DNA of 64,000 bases from Roseateles sp. DAIF2. Its GTDB lineage: Bacteria > Pseudomonadota > Gammaproteobacteria > Burkholderiales > Burkholderiaceae_C. A program made the translations under genes and the position numbers. Below the pieces are notes generated by a model, which ran no database searches, had not been told where the DNA came from, and saw only the letters and a list, made by a program, of their open reading frames with translations. Below are positions 21,999-28,882 of the stretch, piece after piece (within the stretch, counting starts at the first letter, position 1; every line of letters starts with the position of its first letter). The stretch is taken from contig NZ_CP049919.1 in NCBI RefSeq assembly GCF_015624425.1, forward strand, positions 3,472,001 through 3,536,000, given 5' to 3'.

Positions 21999-22319
21999 AT
22001 GAAACAAATGGAAGTCACCATCATGGGCCAGAGCTATCTGCTCGGCTGCCCCGAGGGCGGCGAGTCAACGCTCAAGAACGCCGTTTCCCAGGTGGACCGT
22101 GAGATGAGTGCGATCCGCGACGCCGGCAAGGTCAAGGCGCGCGAGCGCATCGCGGTGCTGGCCGCGCTGAACCTGGCCTACCAGCTGGCCGAAGGCCCGG
22201 CCACCGCCGCTGCCGCAGCGGTGGCCGCCGCGCCGGCCACCGAGACCGTGCCCGCCGAGCTGGAGGCGCTGATCCGCCGCCTGGACGAGGCCCTGGGCCA
22301 CGACGGCCAACTGCTCTGA
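21999..22319 (+). CDS. zapA: Cell division protein ZapA
   Basis: ZapA binds FtsZ and cross-links protofilaments at the Z-ring. The 106-residue protein has the N-terminal globular domain (MKQMEVTIMGQSYLLGCPEGGE) with the conserved alpha-helical segment RERIAVLAALNLAYQL. An Ala-rich spacer (about 67-82) then leads into a final short helix. It is in an operon-like pair with the upstream coiled-coil gene and is followed by 6S RNA, the same order as zapA-ssrS in E. coli. Confidence 0.93.
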   Translation: MKQMEVTIMGQSYLLGCPEGGESTLKNAVSQVDREMSAIRDAGKVKARERIAVLAALNLAYQLAEGPATAAAAAVAAAPATETVPAELEALIRRLDEALGHDGQLL

Positions 22320-22359
22320 ACGGACCCGGGGCTGTCACGCGCGTTCTCGGTATAGCGCT

Positions 22360-22365
22360 TAGAAT
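22360..22365 (+). promoter_or_regulatory. -10 element of the 6S RNA promoter
   Basis: TAGAAT lies 6 bp before the start of the 6S closing stem, the right distance for transcription start at about 22372. The -35 region is weak. Confidence 0.6.
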
Positions 22366-22371
22366 GGCCCG

Positions 22372-22545
22372 GTCCATCGCGTTCGCGTGAGTTCTATATT
22401 TCCTTGAACCGATGCTCTACGAGCAAGGGCTTGGAAAATGCCCGGCGGGCGTGATCGTCTCGCGTCAGATGAACCCGAAGCCCGGTTGACCTCGCCCACC
22501 TGAATCCCCTGGGTTCAGGAATGCGGCTCACGGCTCGCGGTGGAC
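22372..22545 (+). ncRNA. ssrS: 6S RNA (RNA polymerase sigma-70 holoenzyme inhibitor)
   Basis: 6S RNA mimics an open promoter and sequesters the sigma-70 holoenzyme in stationary phase. The ends pair perfectly over 10 bp: GTCCATCGCG (22372-22381) with CGCGGTGGAC (22536-22545, one G-U). A second closing helix follows (CGTGAG with CTCACG). The conserved 3' bubble strand CACCTGAATCCCCTGGGTTC corresponds to the E. coli ACCTTGAACCAAGGGTTC element, and the 5' strand carries CCTTGAACCGATGC. Position between zapA and the next gene is conserved. Exact ends are uncertain by a few bases. Confidence 0.9.
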
Positions 22546-22566
22546 ACCCTCACAAGAACAGGACAC

Positions 22567-23031
22567 ATGAACTACTGGTTGATGAAGTCCGAGCCCGACG
22601 AGGTCTCGATCGACGATCTGCAGCGCCTGGGTCGGGTGCCCTGGACCGGGGTGCGCAACTACCAGGCCCGCAACTTCATGCGCGACGGCATGCGCATCGG
22701 CGACGGGGTGCTGTTCTACCACTCCTCCTGCCCCCAGCCGGGCATCGCAGGGCTGGCCGAGGTCTGCAGCACCGCCTACCCCGACGCCACCCAGTTCGAC
22801 CCCAAGAGCCCCTATCACGACCCCAAGTCGGACCCCGAGGCGCCGCGCTGGCAGCATGTGGACGTGCGCTTCCTGCGCAAGACCCGGCTCCTGGGCCTGC
22901 CCGAAATGCGCGCCGACGCGGCGCTGGCCCAGATGCGGACGCTGCAGCCGGGCAACCGGCTGTCGATCACGCCGGTCAGCGCCGCCGAATGGGCCCGCCT
23001 CCTGCAATTGCTCGACTCCCCCTCCCGATGA
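22567..23031 (+). CDS. EVE domain-containing protein
   Basis: This 154-residue protein is a single EVE (DUF55) domain, a PUA/YTH-like fold proposed to bind modified bases in RNA or DNA. It starts MNYWLMKSEPDEVSIDDL, the standard family opening, and contains WTGVRNYQARNFMRDG and GDGVLFYHSS, which line the aromatic cage in known structures. The ATG at 22567 has AGGACAC upstream; the frame extends 9 codons into the 6S RNA. Its stop overlaps the ATG of the next gene (ATGA). Confidence 0.93.
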   Translation: MNYWLMKSEPDEVSIDDLQRLGRVPWTGVRNYQARNFMRDGMRIGDGVLFYHSSCPQPGIAGLAEVCSTAYPDATQFDPKSPYHDPKSDPEAPRWQHVDVRFLRKTRLLGLPEMRADAALAQMRTLQPGNRLSITPVSAAEWARLLQLLDSPSR

Positions 23032-23843
23032 ATCTCGATCCCTTGTTCCTGGCCGAGCTGCTGGCGCTCGGCCTGTGCTCCGGCTTTCTCGCGGGCCTGC
23101 TGGGCATCGGCGGCGGCATGCTGATGGTGCCCTTCCTGACCTGGATGCTGTCCAAGCAGGGCGTGACCGGCGACATGGCGGTCAAGATGGCGATCGCCAC
23201 CTCGATGGCGACCATCATGTTCACCTCGATCTCCAGTGTGCGCGCGCACCACAAGCGCGGCGCGGTGCGCTGGGACTTGGTGCGCGGCATGGCGCCCGGC
23301 ATCCTGCTCGGCGGCCTGATCGCCGGCGCCGGCATCTTCGCGCTGCTCAAGGGCGCCTGGCTGGCGCTGTTCTTCGCCGGCTTCGTCAGCTTCTCGGCCT
23401 TCCAGATGCTGCTGGACAAGAAGCCCGCCCCGAGCCGCCAGATGCCCGGCACCGCCGGCCAGATCGGCGCCGGCACCGGCATCGGCCTGCTGTCGGGCCT
23501 GGTGGGCGCCGGCGGCGGCTTCGTCTCGGTGCCCTTCATGACCTGGTGCAATGTGGCGATGCACAACGCGGTGGCCACCAGCGCCGCGCTGGGCTTCCCG
23601 ATCGCGCTGGCCAACACCCTGGGCTATCTGATCGGCGGCTGGAACCTGCCGCCCACCCTGCCCGGCGCGTTCGGCTACCTGTTCCTACCGGCCCTGGCCG
23701 TGATCGCCGCGGCCAGCGTCACGATGGCGCCGCTGGGCGCCAAGGCGGCGCATGCGATGAATGTGAAGCAACTCAAGCGCGCCTTCGCGCTGCTGCTGTT
23801 CGTGCTGGCCGCCTATATGTTCTACAAGGGCCTGGCCGGCTGA
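23028..23843 (+). CDS. Sulfite exporter TauE/SafE family membrane protein
   Basis: This 271-residue polytopic membrane protein belongs to the TauE/SafE family, which exports organosulfur compounds, sulfite or related anions. Both family repeats begin with a glycine-rich motif: GLLGIGGGMLMVPFL at about residue 22 and GLVGAGGGFVSVPFM at about 159. I count roughly eight hydrophobic segments. It is translationally coupled to the EVE gene by an ATGA overlap. Substrate is not predictable. Confidence 0.9.
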   Translation: MNLDPLFLAELLALGLCSGFLAGLLGIGGGMLMVPFLTWMLSKQGVTGDMAVKMAIATSMATIMFTSISSVRAHHKRGAVRWDLVRGMAPGILLGGLIAGAGIFALLKGAWLALFFAGFVSFSAFQMLLDKKPAPSRQMPGTAGQIGAGTGIGLLSGLVGAGGGFVSVPFMTWCNVAMHNAVATSAALGFPIALANTLGYLIGGWNLPPTLPGAFGYLFLPALAVIAAASVTMAPLGAKAAHAMNVKQLKRAFALLLFVLAAYMFYKGLAG

Positions 23844-23850
23844 GCCGCCG

Positions 23851-24879
23851 TCAGCCGAGGTTCCCGAAGGGGATCGGCGCCAGCACCACCTGGTTGCCGC
23901 CGCGGCGCTGAGCCTCCTGCACCGCGGTCTCGCTGGCCTTCAGCAACTCGTCCTGCTTGGACGCGGTATGCGGGAAACTGGCCACACCCATCGACAGCGA
24001 CAGGCCAAGATCCTGGCCGTTCAGCACCACGATCTGCGCGGTACATTGGCGACGCAGCTGCTCCATGCGGGCATGGGCTGTCGCCAGCCCGACGCCCGAC
24101 AGCAGCACCGCGAAGGTATGCTCGCCGACACGGCAGGCCGCATCCATCGCCCGGGTATTGGCGCGCAGCATGCGCCCCAAGCCTTCCAGCATGCGCTGAT
24201 GCGCCTCCGGGCCCAGCGCCTGGATCGCGGCCGAGGCCGGATCCAGCGCGATCAGCACCAGCGCGAACTCACGGTGCTCGCGGGTTGACAGGTCGATCTC
24301 GCGCAGCAGCTGGTCGTCGAACTGGGCCCGCAGGTACAGGCCGGACACATCGTCGCGGCCGCTGCCTTGCTGCATCTCACGCCGGATCTGCTCCAGCGCC
24401 TTTTGCTGCTGCTCGATCTGGTTCAGCGCGCGCTGCAGATGGGTCTCGCGATGGCGCTCCTCGGTGCGCTCGGCCCACATCGCCATCACATGCTCGCCGC
24501 CCAGTGGCACGCGGGTGACCGCGAATTCGCGCCGGCGCCCGCCCAGCTCCAGCCGATGCTCGCTGACCACCACGGTGCGCTGCGCCATCACCGCCTGCTC
24601 GGCGCGGCGCATCGCCAGCACCTCGTCGGGACGCATCAGCTCGTTGTCGCCGGCGCCGACGATGCCCGCCTCATGGCGCTCGAACAGGGCCGCCATGCCG
24701 GCGCTGCCATGCACATAGCGGCCGGTGGCGAGCGACTTCACCGTCACCAGCAGACCCAGCGGCTCGACCAGGCCCAGCACGCCGTTCGCCAGCTCATGGT
24801 CCGCCAGACTCAGGCTGGCAAACCAGGCATCGCTGGCTTGGGGCGATGCACCGGAGTGCAGGGCGGCAGATGTATCCAT
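23851..24879 (-). CDS. Degenerate GGDEF-domain protein with retained RxxD I-site
   Basis: This 342-residue cytoplasmic protein starts at the ATG at 24877-24879 (MDTSAALHSG). Residues about 30-140 look like a PAS-type sensor; a helical linker (about 143-172) then leads to a C-terminal domain with the diguanylate cyclase outline. The signature is GEHTF at 252-256 instead of GGDEF, and the metal-binding DxD and FKxxND residues are lost (IALDPASAAIQAL), so catalysis is unlikely. The allosteric RxxD motif is kept: RAMD at 243-246, exactly five residues before the signature. This suggests a c-di-GMP receptor. It converges with tauE 8 bp away. Confidence 0.75.
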   Translation of the reverse strand: MDTSAALHSGASPQASDAWFASLSLADHELANGVLGLVEPLGLLVTVKSLATGRYVHGSAGMAALFERHEAGIVGAGDNELMRPDEVLAMRRAEQAVMAQRTVVVSEHRLELGGRRREFAVTRVPLGGEHVMAMWAERTEERHRETHLQRALNQIEQQQKALEQIRREMQQGSGRDDVSGLYLRAQFDDQLLREIDLSTREHREFALVLIALDPASAAIQALGPEAHQRMLEGLGRMLRANTRAMDAACRVGEHTFAVLLSGVGLATAHARMEQLRRQCTAQIVVLNGQDLGLSLSMGVASFPHTASKQDELLKASETAVQEAQRRGGNQVVLAPIPFGNLG

Positions 24880-25116
24880 GAAATCCTGGCAGGGCGTAGC
24901 GGGGAAGACGGCGCGACGGCAAGGTCTGGCACCGGCGGGTTGGAGCAATGTAGAGGGCTTGCGCAGACGGCGGCAAGTACGAGGCATCCCCTGTTCGCAG
25001 CTCACCCCCTAGCTTGAATGGTAGCGAAGATCCCGAGGGCCAGAACCGAACTCACCCTATCCGCGGGGTAGCGCCCGAGCCGGACCGGGCAAACGAGGCG
25101 CCCGACACCTCAAACC

Positions 25117-25122
25117 TACAAT
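25117..25122 (+). promoter_or_regulatory. Candidate -10 element for osmC
   Basis: TACAAT lies 49 bp before the osmC start within the 291-bp divergent gap 24880-25170. No clear -35 is seen. The rest of this gap holds no gene I can support. Confidence 0.35.
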
Positions 25123-25170
25123 ACCGGGCTCCCCTCCCACCTCCCACGCCGGGACACCCAAGGAACCACG

Positions 25171-25620
25171 ATGGCCGACCAGCAGACGATCCGCGGACAT
25201 CTGCAACAACGCAGCAACCACCAGTTCGAGGCCCGCTTTGAGGGCGTCGAAACCAGCCTGCTGTCCGACGAGCCGCCGCCGCTGGGCCAGTCCGCCGGCC
25301 CCTCGCCGGTGCAGCTGCTCGGCACCGCGGTCGGCACCTGCCTGAGCAACTCACTGCTGTTCGCTCTGCGCAAATTCAAGCAGAACCCCGAGCCGCTGAG
25401 TTGCGAGCTGGAGACAACGGTGGGTCGCAACGAACAGGGCCGCATGCGCGTGCTCGCGATCCACGCCCGTCTGCGCCTGGGCGTGCCGGCGGCCAGCCTG
25501 GCCCATCTGGAGCGGGTGCTGGAGCAGTTCGAGGACTACTGCACCGTCACCCAGAGCGTGCGTGCCGGCATTCCGGTGCAGGTCAGCGTGTTCGACGCCG
25601 ACGGCGTGCAGCTGAAGTAA
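25171..25620 (+). CDS. OsmC family protein
   Basis: OsmC/Ohr proteins are dimeric thiol peroxidases or related stress proteins. This 149-residue member has the helix SPVQLLGTAVGTCLSNSLLFAL with the first redox Cys, and a second Cys in FEDYCTVTQSVRAG, at the positions of the OsmC cysteine pair. It is nearer OsmC/YhfA-type proteins than Ohr. The ATG follows AAGGAACC. The flavoprotein gene begins 10 bp downstream, so they may be co-transcribed. The substrate is unknown. Confidence 0.88.
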   Translation: MADQQTIRGHLQQRSNHQFEARFEGVETSLLSDEPPPLGQSAGPSPVQLLGTAVGTCLSNSLLFALRKFKQNPEPLSCELETTVGRNEQGRMRVLAIHARLRLGVPAASLAHLERVLEQFEDYCTVTQSVRAGIPVQVSVFDADGVQLK

Positions 25621-25630
25621 GGCGCGGGGC

Positions 25631-26857
25631 ATGCAGTCGTTTGACCTGATCGTCGTCGGCGCCGGCGCGGCCGGCCTGTTCTGCGCCGGCATCGCCGGTC
25701 AACTCGGCCAGCACGTGCTGCTGCTGGACCATGCGAGCAAGCTGGCGGAGAAGATCCGCATCTCCGGCGGCGGCCGCTGCAACTTCACCAACCGCGAGGC
25801 CGGCCCGGCCAACTTCCTGTCGGAGAACCCGAACTTCTGCCGCTCGGCCCTGGCCCGCTACAGCGCGCAGGACTTCATCGGACTGGTCAGGAAGCATGGC
25901 ATCGCCTTCCACGAGAAACACAAGGGCCAGCTGTTCTGCGACGACTCCAGCGAGCAGATCATCCAGATGCTGCTGCGCGAATGCGAGGCCGGCGGCGTGC
26001 AGCGCTGGCAGCCTTGCACCGTGGCCGATGTGCGGCCGCTGGCCGGCGGTGGTTTCGAGCTGGACAGCAGCGCCGGCTCGCTGCGCACCACGCGGCTGGT
26101 GATCGCGACCGGCGGCCTGTCGATCCCGAAGATCGGCGCCAGCGACTGGGGCTTGCGCCTGGCCCAGCGCCTGGGCCACAGCATCGTCGAGCCGCGTCCG
26201 GCCCTGGTGCCGCTGACCTTCGCGCCGGCCGACTGGGCGCCGTTCGCCGAGCTGGCCGGGCTGTCGCTGCCGGTGGTCGTCAGCACCGGCGCCGGCAAGC
26301 AGCGCACCCGTTTCCACGAGGACCTGCTGTTCACCCACCGCGGCCTGAGCGGCCCGGCGATCCTGCAGATCTCCAGCTTCTGGCATGAGGGGCAGGCACT
26401 GAGCCTGGACCTTGCGCCCGAGCAGCAACTGGCGCCGGCCCTGCTGAACGCCAAGAACGGCTCCAAGCGCCAGCTCGGCAACGAGCTGGCCGAGCTGCTG
26501 CCCAGCCGCCTGGCCCAGGCCTGGCTCGCGCGCCTGGCCCTGCCCGGCAACCGCCCGATGGCCGACTGCAAGGACAAGGATCTGCAGCGTCTGGCCGAGC
26601 AGTTACAGGCCTGGCAGCTGACACCCGACGGCAGCGAGGGCTGGCGCAAGGCCGAGGTGATGCGCGGCGGCGTCGACACCCGCGAGCTCAGCTCGCAGAG
26701 CCTGGAAAGCAAGAAGGTGCCGGGCCTGCATTTCATCGGTGAGGTGGTCGACGTGACCGGCTGGCTGGGCGGCTACAACTTCCAATGGGCCTGGGCCAGC
26801 GCGGCCGCCTGCGCCCGTGCCGTGGCGTCGCAGACCGAGGCTCTGGCCATATCCTGA
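25631..26857 (+). CDS. HI0933/YhiN-family NAD(P)/FAD-dependent oxidoreductase
   Basis: This 408-residue flavoprotein begins with a dinucleotide-binding motif (DLIVVGAGAAGLFCAGIA). It carries the family hallmark KIRISGGGRCNFTN near residue 45 and ends with GEVVDVTGWLGGYNFQWAWASG-like text that closes the FAD site. The family (E. coli YhiN) is widespread, of unknown substrate, and resembles Rossmann-fold flavin reductases. It is 10 bp behind osmC. The rpsU promoter begins just past its stop. Confidence 0.88.
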   Translation: MQSFDLIVVGAGAAGLFCAGIAGQLGQHVLLLDHASKLAEKIRISGGGRCNFTNREAGPANFLSENPNFCRSALARYSAQDFIGLVRKHGIAFHEKHKGQLFCDDSSEQIIQMLLRECEAGGVQRWQPCTVADVRPLAGGGFELDSSAGSLRTTRLVIATGGLSIPKIGASDWGLRLAQRLGHSIVEPRPALVPLTFAPADWAPFAELAGLSLPVVVSTGAGKQRTRFHEDLLFTHRGLSGPAILQISSFWHEGQALSLDLAPEQQLAPALLNAKNGSKRQLGNELAELLPSRLAQAWLARLALPGNRPMADCKDKDLQRLAEQLQAWQLTPDGSEGWRKAEVMRGGVDTRELSSQSLESKKVPGLHFIGEVVDVTGWLGGYNFQWAWASAAACARAVASQTEALAIS

Positions 26858-26866
26858 ATTTATGGT

Positions 26867-26872
26867 TATACT
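26867..26872 (+). promoter_or_regulatory. -10 element of the rpsU promoter
   Basis: TATACT, a near-consensus -10, lies 10 bp after the yhiN stop. It would give a leader of about 125 nt before rpsU. The -35 is weak. Confidence 0.5.
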
Positions 26873-27003
26873 CGCCGTCTTTGCTAGCAAACCCCTGCGC
26901 GTCGATTCGGAAGCAGAATCCGGATATTTCTGCTTAAGGCCTGCTCGAAAGAGTGATGAAGGCTTAGCGAACACCGAGCGCTTAATGAAGGAAACTGAGT
27001 TTC

Positions 27004-27216
27004 ATGACCACCATTCGCGTCAAAGAGAACGAGCCGTTTGATGTTGCCCTGCGCCGCTTCAAGCGCACCATCGAAAAGCTGGGCCTGCTGACCGACCTGC
27101 GCGCCCGCGAGTTCTACGAGAAGCCCACCGCCGAACGCAAGCGCAAGAAGGCCGCCGCCGTCAAGCGCCACTACAAGCGCGTGCGCAGCATGCAGCTGCC
27201 CAAGAAGCTGTACTGA
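27004..27216 (+). CDS. rpsU: 30S ribosomal protein S21
   Basis: S21 is a small basic protein of the 30S platform that helps initiation. The 70-residue protein reads [21 protein letters not shown] and ends in the usual lysine-rich tail ([13 protein letters not shown]), normal for the family. It has its own promoter and is followed by a strong terminator, then yqeY. In many proteobacteria rpsU leads into dnaG and rpoD; here it does not. Confidence 0.97.
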
Positions 27217-27256
27217 TTCCGGCAGGCTGCCACGCAGCCACCGAATACAGCCAGAG

Positions 27257-27296
27257 AAAGCCCGCGCAGGACGCTGCCGCGGGCTTTTTCTTTTCT
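27257..27296 (+). terminator. Intrinsic terminator after rpsU
   Basis: GCCCGCG (27260-27266) pairs perfectly with CGCGGGC (27278-27284), flanked by AAA/TTT, and is followed by TTTTTCTTTTC. It lies 41 bp after the rpsU stop. Confidence 0.92.
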
Positions 27297-27325
27297 AATT
27301 CCAGCATCGCCACGAGAACCCTGCC

Positions 27326-27772
27326 ATGAGCCTGAAAGACCGCATTACCGAAGACATGAAATCCGCCATGCGCGCCAAGGAGACCGAACGCCTGGGCACG
27401 ATCCGCATGCTGCTGGCCGCCGTGAAGCAGAAGGAAGTGGACGAGCGCATCGTGGTGGACGATGTGGCGCTGGTGGCCATCATCGACAAGCTGATCAAGC
27501 AGCGCAAGGACTCGATCAGCCAGTTCACCGCCGCCGGCCGCCAGGACCTGGCCGACAAGGAGCAGGCCGAGCTGGTCGTGCTGGAGACCTATCTGCCGGC
27601 GCGCCTGTCGGCCGAGGAGATCCAGGCCGCGGTCAATGCCATCGTCGCCGAGCTGGGCGCCAAGGGCCCCGGCGACATGGGCAAGGTGATGGGCGCGGTG
27701 AAGACCCAGCTGGCCGGCAAGGCCGACATGGGCCTGGTGTCCGCCGCGGTCAAGAAGGCCCTCAACCCCTGA
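27326..27772 (+). CDS. GatB/YqeY domain-containing protein
   Basis: This 148-residue protein is a stand-alone YqeY domain, related to the C-terminal tRNA-binding part of GatB. It starts MSLKDRITEDMKSAMRAKE, has the helical LGTIRMLLAAVKQKEVDER segment and the family ending GDMGKVMGAVKTQLAGKADMG. The cellular role is not established; a part in tRNA metabolism is usually proposed. It lies just past the rpsU terminator, a conserved neighbourhood. A strong promoter of its own is not evident, so terminator read-through may feed it. Confidence 0.92.
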   Translation: MSLKDRITEDMKSAMRAKETERLGTIRMLLAAVKQKEVDERIVVDDVALVAIIDKLIKQRKDSISQFTAAGRQDLADKEQAELVVLETYLPARLSAEEIQAAVNAIVAELGAKGPGDMGKVMGAVKTQLAGKADMGLVSAAVKKALNP

Positions 27773-27788
27773 TCCGGAGCACTGCACC

Positions 27789-28130
27789 ATGAGCCTGCCC
27801 CTGCAAGCCTTGAATCCCGAGTTCTGCGTCGCCCCGCAGCTGGAACCGGCCGCGATGGCCGAGGCCGCCGCCGCGGGCTTTCGCAGCGTGATCAACAACC
27901 GCCCCGATTTCGAGGGCGGCCCGGAGCAGCCGACCAGCGCGCAGATCGAGGCCGCGGCGCGCGCCGCCGGCCTGGAATACCGGCATCTGCCGGTCAACGG
28001 CGCCTACCAGTCGCCGGAGGAGATCGCCGCCTTCCGCGAGCTGCTGGACAGCCTGCCGCGGCCGATCCTGGCCTTCTGCCGATCGGGCGCCCGCTCGACC
28101 AAGCTGTTCGGCGCGGCCAGCCAGCTCTGA
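27789..28130 (+). CDS. Blh/TIGR01244-type sulfur transferase or phosphatase-like protein
   Basis: This 113-residue protein belongs to the small DUF442 family, also found fused to metallo-beta-lactamase-like hydrolases. It opens ALNPEFCVAPQLEP, contains VINNRPDFEGGPEQPT, and has the active-site loop FCRSGARST near residue 98. The C-X4-R loop has rhodanese size, so a persulfide-carrying role (sulfur or H2S detoxification) is more likely than phosphatase activity. It starts 16 bp after yqeY. Confidence 0.85.
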   Translation: MSLPLQALNPEFCVAPQLEPAAMAEAAAAGFRSVINNRPDFEGGPEQPTSAQIEAAARAAGLEYRHLPVNGAYQSPEEIAAFRELLDSLPRPILAFCRSGARSTKLFGAASQL

Positions 28131-28248
28131 CGACAACGGCAGCCGGCGGCACAGCCGGCTGACACCCAGCTTGCGCGCAGGCGCCGCAACGCTCAGGGTG
28201 TATCCCTAGCCCATTTCCCCTCGGCGGCCGGGACTCCATTGCTATCCT

Positions 28249-28301
28249 CTTCGGTTTGCTCGCAGACTCCTGCCCGGGGTCTGCTGCGAGCAGTTCCGAA
28301 G
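28249..28301 (+). promoter_or_regulatory. Long hairpin in the leader of the TRAP operon
   Basis: CTTCGG (28249-28254) pairs with CCGAAG (28296-28301) and TGCTCGCAG (28257-28265) with CTGCGAGCA (28284-28292), giving a long, slightly bulged hairpin 42 bp before dctQ. A second perfect hairpin, GCCGGGC/GCCCGGC (28313-28331), abuts the AAGGAG ribosome site. No T-run follows either, so regulation of translation or mRNA stability is more likely than termination. Confidence 0.55.
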
Positions 28302-28342
28302 TTCGATTTGCCGCCGGGCCCGGCGCCCGGCAAGGAGTCCGA

Positions 28343-28882
28343 ATGAAACCCCTCTTGGCCTTGGCCAGATGGATCGATGCGCTGAACGACCGGTTCGGCG
28401 CAATCGCCAAATGGGCCGTGCTGGCGGCCTGCCTGATCAGCGCCGCCAATGCCGTGGTGCGCTATGCGCTGGACTACAGCTCCAACGCCCTCCTCGAGAT
28501 CCAGTGGTACCTGTTCGCCGGCGCGGTGATGCTGGGCGCCTCGCAGGTGCTGCGCCTGAACGAGCATGTGCGCGTGGATGTGCTGTACGGCCGCTACCCG
28601 ACCCGCATGAAGGTCTGGGTGGACCTGCTGGGCTTGCTGTTCTTCCTGCTGCCGGTGATGGTGGCGATGCTCTATCTCTCCTGGCCGATGTTCGTGCGCA
28701 TGTACGAGACCGGTGAGATGTCCAACAACGCCGGCGGCCTGATCCGCTGGCCGGTGATGCTGCTGATCCCGCTGGGCTTCGGCCTGCTGATCCTGCAGGG
28801 CCTGTCCGAGGCGATCAAGCGCATCGGCTGGCTCGCCCACAAGTTCGACATGGACACGCATTACGAGAGGCCGCTGCAATGA
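28343..28882 (+). CDS. dctQ: TRAP transporter small permease (DctQ family)
   Basis: The small permease forms the membrane part of a sodium-driven tripartite (TRAP) transporter with DctM. The 179-residue protein starts at the ATG at 28343 (AAGGAG upstream) and has four hydrophobic segments, at about 20-42, 54-74, 92-114 and 134-156. The EIQWYLFAGAVMLGA motif is typical of DctQ. It overlaps dctM by ATGA. The likely partner binding protein is encoded convergently 2 kb away. Confidence 0.9.
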   Translation: MKPLLALARWIDALNDRFGAIAKWAVLAACLISAANAVVRYALDYSSNALLEIQWYLFAGAVMLGASQVLRLNEHVRVDVLYGRYPTRMKVWVDLLGLLFFLLPVMVAMLYLSWPMFVRMYETGEMSNNAGGLIRWPVMLLIPLGFGLLILQGLSEAIKRIGWLAHKFDMDTHYERPLQ

